From positions 1 through 10,010 of the forward strand of contig CALKWL010000409.1 of assembly GCA_938004235.1 (NCBI GenBank): a DNA stretch of 10,010 bases. Reading direction: 5' to 3'. The notes beneath the pieces are model-generated. The model was given only the letters and a program-made list of their open reading frames with translations, was not told where the DNA came from and searched no databases. Of the stretch, positions 1 to 5,107 are shown in pieces. Numbering within the stretch: position 1 is the stretch's first letter; each line of letters starts with the position of its first letter. The translations under genes were made by a program, and so were the position numbers. This stretch comes from an uncultured Gammaproteobacteria bacterium (GTDB taxonomy: Bacteria; Pseudomonadota; Gammaproteobacteria; Halothiobacillales; Halothiobacillaceae).

Positions 1-44
1 ATTGACTGACGTGACTGGAGTTCAGACGTGTGCTCTTCCGATCT
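1..44. other. Illumina adapter, P7/index side (non-genomic)
   Basis: Positions 11-44 match the Illumina TruSeq read-2 adapter exactly as I remember it, beginning GTGACTGGAG and ending CTCTTCCGATCT. Positions 1-10 fit the end of the P7 arm (AT) followed by an 8-base index (TGACTGAC); this reading is inference. The genomic insert begins at 45, where the tag reading frame is still intact. This stretch should be trimmed before any gene or repeat analysis. Confidence 0.97.
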
Positions 45-358
45 AAAAAACGCTGCGCGTTATTAATCGCGGCAAGAACCTTCAGACGGTGGCGCACGAT
101 CTCCGTATTGCCGAGTAACGCTTCCACTTTGGCGGCATCGTAGAGTGCGATTTTGGCCGGGTCAAAGCCATCGAATGCACGCCGATAACCCTCGCGCTTG
201 CGCAAAATCGTGTACCAGCTCAAACCCGCCTGTGCGGACTCCAGCAACATGAACTCAAACAGCACCCGATCATCAAATTGCGGCACGCCCCACTCCTGAT
301 CGTGGTAGGCAACATAATCCGGCTTGCTCAAATCCACCCAGCCGCAACGACAAGGCAT
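45..358 (-). CDS. tag: DNA-3-methyladenine glycosylase I, N-terminal fragment (3' end cut off by adapter)
   Basis: Excises N3-methyladenine from alkylated DNA, the first step of base-excision repair in the cytoplasm. Reading down from the ATG at 358-356 gives 104 residues starting MPCRCGWV and then the adapter; family members are about 190 residues, so the C-terminal half is absent. Visible family marks are the N-terminal zinc ligands Cys5 and His19 (Cys4 and His17 in E. coli Tag), the block YHDQEWGVP at residues 18-26, the catalytic Glu40 in the LLESAQAGLSW block (E. coli Glu38), and the KREGYR segment at 54-59. The second pair of zinc ligands lies in the missing part. The start fits the family N terminus, but no clear Shine-Dalgarno precedes it, and the inverted-repeat element ends only 12 bases upstream. 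Its promoter and leader must therefore lie in or beyond that element. Divergent from trmL. The truncation is technical, not a pseudogene. Confidence 0.93.
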
Positions 359-369
359 TGGCGCATCCA

Positions 370-523
370 GCAGCCTGTCGGACTTTAGGGAAATCGGCTG
401 CAAATCCGTCTGGACGGTGCATATTCCACCGCTTTTTTGGGCAATAGAACCCACTATTGCCCTGCAAAAGCGGCCCTCGCCCAGCCAGATTTTCGCTTCG
501 ATTCCTAAAGTCCGACAGGCTGC
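370..523. repeat. 154-bp MITE/REP-like inverted-repeat element (copy A)
   Basis: Two perfect 20-bp terminal inverted repeats (GCAGCCTGTCGGACTTTAGG at 370-389, its complement at 504-523) enclose a second, nested palindrome. The inner stems are GGGCAATAG at 439-447 with CTATTGCCC at 454-462 (6-base loop) and CCGCTTTT at 429-436 with AAAAGCGG at 466-473. The segments between the outer and inner arms also pair imperfectly, so the whole unit could fold into one long hairpin. CCAG occurs immediately outside both ends (367-370 and 523-526), a possible 4-base target duplication, although it partly overlaps the 20-bp arms. It encodes no protein. It fills most of the tag-trmL divergent region and must affect both leaders. 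A diverged copy lies downstream of trmL. Confidence 0.85.
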
Positions 524-597
524 CAGCATACCAACCTCCAGCAAATCAACATGACCCGGCTATCATGACGCATCTATCCCTGGTTGCACCCTTGGCT

Positions 598-1059
598 ATG
601 CTGCACATCGTTTTATTTGAGCCCGAAATTCCGCCAAATACCGGCAATATCATCCGCCTCTGCGCCAATACCGGGGTGCGTCTGCACCTGATCGAGCCGC
701 TGGGGTTTCACATGGCGCACCAGCAATTGCGCCGTGCCGGACTGGATTATCACGAATTCGCCGAAGTCAAAACCCATGCTTCATGGGGCGTGTTCCTGCA
801 TGAAATACAGCCTGCACGGGTCTGGGCAATGACCACCAAGGCCAGCCGCAGCGTGTTTGACGCGCGCTTTGCGCCGGGTGATGCCCTGGTGTTCGGGCCG
901 GAATCGCGCGGCCTGCCGCAGGATTTTCTGCAAAACCTGCCGCAAGAGCACTGGCTGCGCCTGCCTATGCAGCCGGAGTCGCGCAGCCTGAATCTGTCCA
1001 ATGCCGTGGCGGTCTGCGTGTACGAAGCCTGGCGACAGATTAATTTTGGCGCGTGGTAA
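598..1059 (+). CDS. trmL: tRNA (cytidine/uridine-34-2'-O)-methyltransferase TrmL
   Basis: SPOUT-class methyltransferase that uses S-adenosylmethionine to methylate the 2'-OH of the wobble nucleotide of certain tRNA-Leu species, in the cytoplasm. The product is 153 residues, close to the roughly 157 of E. coli TrmL. The three SpoU motifs are present: PPNTGNIIRLCANTG at residues 12-26, FGPESRGLP at 99-107, and the knot segment SRSLNLSNAVAVCVYEAW at 128-145. I chose the ATG at 598 because MLHIVLFEPEIPPNTG matches the family N terminus directly. An in-frame ATG at 565 would add 11 residues (MTHLSLVAPLA), and neither start has a convincing Shine-Dalgarno. It is the only plus-strand gene in the window and stands alone, divergent from tag and convergent with the MHS transporter. 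It is bracketed by inverted copies of the repeat, so its promoter may lie in or next to copy A. Confidence 0.95.
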   Translation: MLHIVLFEPEIPPNTGNIIRLCANTGVRLHLIEPLGFHMAHQQLRRAGLDYHEFAEVKTHASWGVFLHEIQPARVWAMTTKASRSVFDARFAPGDALVFGPESRGLPQDFLQNLPQEHWLRLPMQPESRSLNLSNAVAVCVYEAWRQINFGAW

Positions 1060-1075
1060 CCGTTCTTCCGCTTAC

Positions 1076-1180
1076 CAGCCTGTCGGACTTTGGGAATCGA
1101 AGCGAAAATCTGGCTGGACGAGGGCAGATTTTGAGGTTTTTTTTCGGCAATAGCAGGGACTATTGGCTAAAAAAACGGCG
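1076..1180. repeat. Diverged second copy (copy B) of the inverted-repeat element
   Basis: Positions 1076-1125 match the reverse complement of 473-522 in copy A at 48 of 50 bases. The resemblance continues through the central palindrome, here CAATAG at 1148-1153 and CTATTG at 1160-1165, flanked by T8 (1137-1144) and A7 (1169-1175), which can themselves pair. After about 1180 the similarity fades, and the far terminal repeat seen in copy A is not recognisable, so this copy is decayed or truncated. It fills most of the 150-bp gap between the convergent trmL and transporter genes. Confidence 0.8.
1105..1144 (+). terminator. Possible intrinsic terminator for trmL within repeat copy B
   Basis: A perfect 8-bp stem (AAAATCTG at 1105-1112, CAGATTTT at 1125-1132, 12-base loop) is followed by GAGG and eight T residues at 1137-1144. 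It lies 46 bases after the trmL stop. The stem is AT-rich and the T-run starts 4 bases late, so termination would be modest. On the opposite strand a weaker equivalent (GCTGAA at 1203-1198, TTCAGC at 1189-1184, then T7 at 1175-1169) could serve the convergent transporter gene. Confidence 0.4.
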
Positions 1181-1209
1181 AAAGCTGAAATACTTTCTTC
1201 AGCCTCCTG

Positions 1210-2514
1210 TCACTCCAGCGCCTTGTCCCTGGTTTCCTGCATCAGCAGCAAGCCGCCCAAAGTTAGCAATGCGACGACAGAGAGGTAATAGCCGACATAG
1301 GCCAGGCCGTAATGGCTGGCCAGCCAAGTTGCGATGTAGGGGGCGAGCGCGGCACCAAAAATGCCGGAAAAATTAAACGCCAGCGACGAGCCCGTGTAGC
1401 GCACTGCTGTGGGAAACAGTTCGGAGAGCAGCGTGCCCAGCGGCCCGTAGGTCAGCCCCATCAGCCCAAGCCCCAGCGCCAGGAACAGCACCACGCCGGA
1501 AAGCGAGCCCGAGCCGAACAGCGGGGCGAGAGTGAAGCCGAAGAGGAAAATCGCCAGGGTCACCGCGACCAGCGTTGGGCGGCGGCCATACTTGTCAGCC
1601 AGCAGGCTGGAAATCGGAATGGTGATGGCGAAAAACAGCACGCCGAACAGTTGGGCGAAGAGGAAGGTTTCGCGGCTGTAGCCCAGCCCGGTTTTCGAGG
1701 TGCCGTAGGTCAGAGCGAACACGGTCATCAGGTAAAAGGTGACGAAGGCTGACAGGCCGATGACCGTGCCGAGGATCAACGCCTTCCAGTGATGGCGAAA
1801 CACGCTGGCAGCGGGAAAGTGCACGCGCTTTTCCTGTTCCATGGCTTGCGTGAAGGCAGGTGTTTCGGTGATGCGCAGGCGCACGTACAGGCCGACCAGC
1901 ACCAGCAGGGCGCTGGCGACAAACGGGATACGCCAGCCGAATTCGAAAAACTGCTCGTCGGTCAGCAAGGTGGTGAGCAGCAAAAAGGTGATGCTGGACA
2001 GAATGAAACCGATGGGGGCGCCGAGTTGCGGGAACATGCCGAACCAGGCGCGCTTGCCCGGCGGCGCGTTTTCCGTGGCCAGCAGCACCGCGCCGCCCCA
2101 TTCGCCGCCAAGACCGAGCCCCTGTCCGAAGCGGAAAACAGCCAGCAGGATGGGCGCGAGAATGCCGATGGAGGCGTAGGTCGGCAACAGGCCGATGGCG
2201 ACGGTGGATAGACCCATGGTCAACAGCGCGGCGACGAGGGTAGCCTTGCGCCCGATGCGGTCGCCGAAATGGCCGAACAGCGCCGCGCCGATGGGGCGGG
2301 CGAAAAAGGCGATGGCAAAGGTCGCCAGCGATTGCAGGGTAGCGGTGGTGGGGTCGGATTCGGGGAAAAACAGACGCGGGAAGACCAGCGCCGCTGCCGT
2401 GGCGTAGATGTAGAAATCGAAGAATTCGATGGTGGTGCCGATCAGGCTGGCGAACAGCACCCGTCGGGTGGAGTTGGCTGGGGTAGGCGGCAGGGTGACG
2501 GTGGCTTGGGTCAT
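1210..2514 (-). CDS. MHS-family major facilitator transporter, YhjE-like
   Basis: A 434-residue inner-membrane proton-coupled solute transporter of the metabolite:H+ symporter branch of the major facilitator superfamily (relatives ProP, KgtP, ShiA). From memory it most closely resembles E. coli YhjE, whose substrate is not firmly established, so no substrate is assigned. Visible marks are LIGTTIEFFDFYIYATAAALVF in the first helix (residues 24-45), the loop 2-3 motif GHFGDRIGRK at 81-90, the MHS signature RFGQGLGLGGEWGGA at 128-142, the second-half counterpart LADKYGRRPT at 305-314, and PLGTLLSELFPTAVRYTG near helix 10 (358-375). Hydrophobicity fits 12 helices and the length is normal. The ATG at 2514 gives the expected N terminus, but no good Shine-Dalgarno precedes it. 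It follows xthA in the same direction after a 185-bp gap containing a REP-like pair, so it may have its own promoter. Convergent with trmL. Confidence 0.92.
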   Translation of the reverse strand: MTQATVTLPPTPANSTRRVLFASLIGTTIEFFDFYIYATAAALVFPRLFFPESDPTTATLQSLATFAIAFFARPIGAALFGHFGDRIGRKATLVAALLTMGLSTVAIGLLPTYASIGILAPILLAVFRFGQGLGLGGEWGGAVLLATENAPPGKRAWFGMFPQLGAPIGFILSSITFLLLTTLLTDEQFFEFGWRIPFVASALLVLVGLYVRLRITETPAFTQAMEQEKRVHFPAASVFRHHWKALILGTVIGLSAFVTFYLMTVFALTYGTSKTGLGYSRETFLFAQLFGVLFFAITIPISSLLADKYGRRPTLVAVTLAIFLFGFTLAPLFGSGSLSGVVLFLALGLGLMGLTYGPLGTLLSELFPTAVRYTGSSLAFNFSGIFGAALAPYIATWLASHYGLAYVGYYLSVVALLTLGGLLLMQETRDKALE

Positions 2515-2589
2515 GTTGATTTTGTTTTGGTCTGGTGGGATGTTTGAGGTGGTTTACGAGTCGAGGAAACGGCTCAAAACGGGAGATGT

Positions 2590-2647
2590 GTAGGTGCGAA
2601 TTCATTCGCACAATCGGGCTCAGCTGTGCGAATGAATTCGCACCTAC
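2590..2647. repeat. REP-like doublet: two inverted hairpin units
   Basis: Two perfectly complementary 23-bp arms (2590-2612 and 2625-2647) are separated by a 12-base spacer. Each arm contains its own small palindrome (TGCGAA, 4-base loop, TTCGCA), so it can fold as two short hairpins or one long cruciform. This is the layout of a REP doublet (BIME/REPIN). The core TGCGAATTCATTCGCA resembles dispersed repeats I recall from several gammaproteobacterial genomes, which could not be checked here. It lies between xthA and the transporter, where such units often modulate transcript ends or stability. Confidence 0.8.
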
Positions 2648-2699
2648 GATGGGGAGAGGGAGTAGACCAGCTCCGTTCAGTGGGATCGCAAACAGCTTT

Positions 2700-3476
2700 T
2701 CAAGCAAATTCAGCGATCACCGGCGCATGATCGGAGGGGCGCTCCCAGCCGCGCGGGGTTTTGTCCACGTAGCTGGCGCGGCATTGTTCAGCCATGCTTC
2801 TGCTGGCCAGAATCAGGTCGATGCGCAGGCCAAGATTGCGCTTGAAGCCGTTCATGCGGTAATCCCACCAGCTGAAGGTTTTTTCCTCTTGCTCAAACTG
2901 GCGAAACACATCAACCAGCCCTAGCTCATGCAGGCGTGCCAGCGCAGCGCGTTCGGGCTCGGAGCACAGTATCTTGCCTTCCCATTTGGCCGGGTCGAAC
3001 ACATCGCGATCATCCGGGGCGATATTGAAGTCGCCGAGCACCACCAGCTTGGGATGGCGCGTGCTTTCTTCGGCAAGCCAGGCGCTCAGCGCATCCAGCC
3101 AGGCCAGCTTGTAGGCGTATTTTTCCGAGCCCACGGCCTCGCCGTTGACCACGTACAGATTCACCACACGCACGTCGTCGAGGGTGACGGCCAGCACGCG
3201 GCGTTGCGGGTCATCGAAGCCCGGAATATCGGTCACGACCTCGCTCATGGGAGCGCTCATCGACTGGCGCGCCAGCACCGCCACGCCGTTGTAGGTCGGC
3301 TGGCCGGAAACCACACAGGCGTAACCCGCCTCGCGCAGTGCATCGTGAGGAAAGAGTTCATCAACCAGCTTGATTTCCTGCAAGGCCAGCACATCGGGTT
3401 GTTCGGTTTTCAGCCAGTCGAGCACATGCGGCAGGCGCACGCGCAGGGAGTTAACGTTCCAGGTAGCAATTTTCAT
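2700..3476 (-). CDS. xthA: Exodeoxyribonuclease III (AP endonuclease)
   Basis: A cytoplasmic Mg-dependent DNA-repair enzyme that cleaves 5' to abasic sites and has 3'-5' exonuclease and 3'-phosphatase activity, acting after glycosylases such as Tag. With the start at 3476 the product is 258 residues beginning MKIATWNVNSLRVRL, the usual family N terminus. All catalytic residues known from E. coli are recognisable: Asn7, Glu34 (LALQEIK), Tyr108, Asp149 and Asn151 (LGDFNIAP), Asp220 (LRIDLIL), and the terminal Asp249-His250 pair in PSDHAPV. An in-frame ATG at 3485 would add MAL. Neither start has a clear Shine-Dalgarno, and either lies within 9-18 bases of the preceding stop, so translation is probably coupled. 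It is third in the lemA - GIDE gene - xthA series. No anomaly in length or motifs. Confidence 0.96.
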   Translation of the reverse strand: MKIATWNVNSLRVRLPHVLDWLKTEQPDVLALQEIKLVDELFPHDALREAGYACVVSGQPTYNGVAVLARQSMSAPMSEVVTDIPGFDDPQRRVLAVTLDDVRVVNLYVVNGEAVGSEKYAYKLAWLDALSAWLAEESTRHPKLVVLGDFNIAPDDRDVFDPAKWEGKILCSEPERAALARLHELGLVDVFRQFEQEEKTFSWWDYRMNGFKRNLGLRIDLILASRSMAEQCRASYVDKTPRGWERPSDHAPVIAEFA

Positions 3477-3494
3477 CAGCGCCATACAAAGGAT

Positions 3495-4388
3495 TTACAA
3501 CAGGGTCGCGGGAATATGATCGGTGACAAGATACACAAACAGCCCCAGTGCGGCCAATGCGCCCGCCAGCCAGAGCCAGGCCTGCCGATGGAGGCGTGCG
3601 GCCAGTTTGTGTTGCGGGTGGGTGGAAAGCAGCAGCGGGCGACCTCGCGGGTCGCCCGCATTCAGCATATGGGTTTGCCCCTCAAGGCTGCGCTCGTGCA
3701 GCTCAGCCTGATAGGCGGCGAGAGCGGCGCGTTCAGCCTCCGCACGCAGGGCGGCGAATTCTGCGGCGTTCAGTTCACCGTCGCCGTCGGCATCAAACTC
3801 TCGACGTTTGGCCGGGTCGGATTTCCAGGCGATCACTTCATCGCGCACCCAGTCATGCGGACTGCTTTGCATCGGCTCATAACTTTTCAGCCAGCCGAGG
3901 GCGTAGAGCTGTTCAAGCGGCAGGATCAGTTCTTCGGTGTAACGGTAATCGCCTGTTTGCCAGACTTTTTTGTGCGCCGGTTCAACCACCGCCTTGTCGG
4001 GGTCGATCACGCATTCGCCGGTATTGTCATCCAGCAGGAACAGGTGCGAGCTCGTACCGCTGCGCACCGTGCTCCAACGCGCGTTGCCCTTGCCGTCGGT
4101 GTCGCGCTCTTCAACCTCGTAGCGATACCAGACGCACTGGGTATGCGTCAGCGGCGAAAACAGCGGCGCGGCAGAGGACACGGCGGCATAGCCTTCCAGC
4201 TCGACATAGCCCTGCGCCGCAGAGCGGATGCGCGAAGTCGGCGTGTCCTGAATCAGACGCCGTCGCGCTTGCAGGCGCAGGAAGCGCTCAAGGCCAAACA
4301 GCGCGATACCGATAATGAACGCCAGGAAAAACCCCAGCTCGGGGTTGGCCTGGATGGCGCTCAGCAGCGACGAGAACCTATCCCCCAT
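3495..4388 (-). CDS. GIDE-domain (MUL1/E3-ligase-like) membrane protein with EF-hand loop
   Basis: A predicted inner-membrane protein of 297 residues whose central region resembles the GIDE domain, named from the mitochondrial E3 ligase MUL1 and known in bacterial proteins of unknown activity. Helices are predicted at about residues 19-34 and 271-288, with the soluble part between them. GIDE-like segments are the AAQGYVELEGYA block (57-68), PLTHTQCVWYRYEVEE (79-94) and LLDDNTGECVIDP (118-130). A canonical EF-hand loop DADGDGELNAAE at 199-210 has ligands at positions 1, 3, 5, 7, 9 and 12. There is no RING domain, so ubiquitin-ligase activity is not implied. The gene starts 16 bases after the lemA stop, and xthA follows within 9-18 bases. 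The ATG at 4388 lacks a Shine-Dalgarno and sits in a short inverted repeat, suggesting coupled translation with lemA. The family call is moderately sure; the function is unknown. Confidence 0.75.
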   Translation of the reverse strand: MGDRFSSLLSAIQANPELGFFLAFIIGIALFGLERFLRLQARRRLIQDTPTSRIRSAAQGYVELEGYAAVSSAAPLFSPLTHTQCVWYRYEVEERDTDGKGNARWSTVRSGTSSHLFLLDDNTGECVIDPDKAVVEPAHKKVWQTGDYRYTEELILPLEQLYALGWLKSYEPMQSSPHDWVRDEVIAWKSDPAKRREFDADGDGELNAAEFAALRAEAERAALAAYQAELHERSLEGQTHMLNAGDPRGRPLLLSTHPQHKLAARLHRQAWLWLAGALAALGLFVYLVTDHIPATLL

Positions 4389-4404
4389 GGATTAGACCCA
4401 TGGG
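4384..4404 (-). promoter_or_regulatory. Inverted repeat over the GIDE-gene start codon
   Basis: CCCATGG at 4384-4390 pairs with CCATGGG at 4398-4404 (7-base loop) in the short gap between the lemA stop and the GIDE gene. In the transcript the stem would bury the ATG at 4388-4386. This could make the second gene depend on ribosomes arriving from lemA. It is a structural prediction only, and so short a palindrome can arise by chance. Confidence 0.35.
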
Positions 4405-4977
4405 TTAGGTAAACAACGCGCGCACATCAACATCCGCCTTTTCGGCTTCGGAAAACTCCAGCAGCTCGGCAGCCTTAAAGCCAAAGTTGTTGGCGATGAG
4501 CACATCCGGGAACTGTTCGATGCGTACGTTATTGGCGTTGACGGCCTCGTTATAAAACTCGCGGCGGTCGGCAATGGCATTTTCCAGCCCGGAAATGCGC
4601 GTTTGCAAATGCTGGAAGGTCTGGTCGGCCTTCAGCTCGGGATAGTCTTCTGCCAGGGCGAACAAATTGCCCAGACCCAGACGCAACGCACCTTCCGCCT
4701 GACCGAGACTGCTCATGTTGTGCGACTCGCGTGCAGCCTGCACTTGACTGCGCGCCTGAATCACCCGTTCCAGCGTTTCCTGCTCATATTTCATGTACTG
4801 GCGGCAGGTTTCCACCAGCTTGGGCAGCTCGTCGTGGCGCTGCTTGAGCAACACGTCGATATTTGCCCAGGCCTTGGTCACGGCGTGTTTGAGGCTGACA
4901 AGATTGTTGTAGATCAGGATGCCGTACAGCACCAGCGCGCCGATCAGCGCCAGGAACACAATCAGGGCGATACTCAT
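4405..4977 (-). CDS. lemA: LemA family membrane-anchored protein
   Basis: A 190-residue LemA-family protein: one N-terminal membrane helix (about residues 4-23) followed by a long alpha-helical soluble domain. The biochemical role of the family is not established. Conserved blocks are YNNLVSLKHAVTKAWANIDV (23-42) running into LLKQRHDELPKLVET (43-57), AEDYPELKA (109-117) and RREFYNEAV (138-146). Length is typical. The start at 4977 is supported by a strong Shine-Dalgarno (AAGGAG at 4991-4986, 8 bases upstream). It heads the series lemA - GIDE protein - xthA, and neighbouring membrane proteins suggest a shared envelope function with the GIDE protein. A recognisable strong promoter was not found in the 130 bp upstream; TATGCT at about 5013-5008 (minus strand) is a possible -10 box without a good -35. 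Confidence 0.94.
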   Translation of the reverse strand: MSIALIVFLALIGALVLYGILIYNNLVSLKHAVTKAWANIDVLLKQRHDELPKLVETCRQYMKYEQETLERVIQARSQVQAARESHNMSSLGQAEGALRLGLGNLFALAEDYPELKADQTFQHLQTRISGLENAIADRREFYNEAVNANNVRIEQFPDVLIANNFGFKAAELLEFSEAEKADVDVRALFT

Positions 4978-4985
4978 GCGGGGGT

Positions 4986-4991
4986 CTCCTT
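4986..4991 (-). promoter_or_regulatory. Strong Shine-Dalgarno of lemA
   Basis: AAGGAG on the minus strand, 8 bases before the ATG at 4977. It is the clearest ribosome-binding site in the window; the other minus-strand genes lack one or have only GGAG. This marks lemA as the likely first gene of its transcript. Confidence 0.75.
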
Positions 4992-5107
4992 AAGTTTAAT
5001 GAGGCAAGCATAGCAGCCTCTGCGCCGCCCCGGTTGTGCGAATTTGTCGCGCCGACAGCGTCGTTGCACGGAGCCTTCCAGCCTCAAAAAAGATCGTAAA
5101 CAGACCC

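Noticed and set aside
551..568. A five-codon ORF (MTRLS) whose TGA overlaps an ATG at 565 as a possible trmL leader peptide
   Set aside because: It has no Shine-Dalgarno, runs of regulatory codons or alternative hairpins; the arrangement is likely chance.
457..597. N-terminal extension of trmL from ATG 457
   Set aside because: The extra residues would come from the inverted-repeat element, and the family N terminus begins at 598.
370..1204. CRISPR array or integron-like attachment sites
   Set aside because: There are only two copies, in inverted orientation, with no regular spacers and no cas or integrase gene in the window.
1595..2707. A 370-codon minus-strand frame overlapping the transporter and the REP-like pair
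   Set aside because: It is out of frame with the transporter, rich in Arg, His and Pro, and reads through the palindromic repeat; the transporter frame has clear MFS motifs.
2928..4412. A 494-codon plus-strand open frame opposite xthA and the GIDE gene
   Set aside because: It spans two well-supported minus-strand genes and their junction and shows no domain or start signal; it is an antisense shadow.
5085..5107. T6 tract after the sensor stop as an intrinsic terminator
   Set aside because: No stable GC-rich hairpin directly precedes the T-run on the minus strand.
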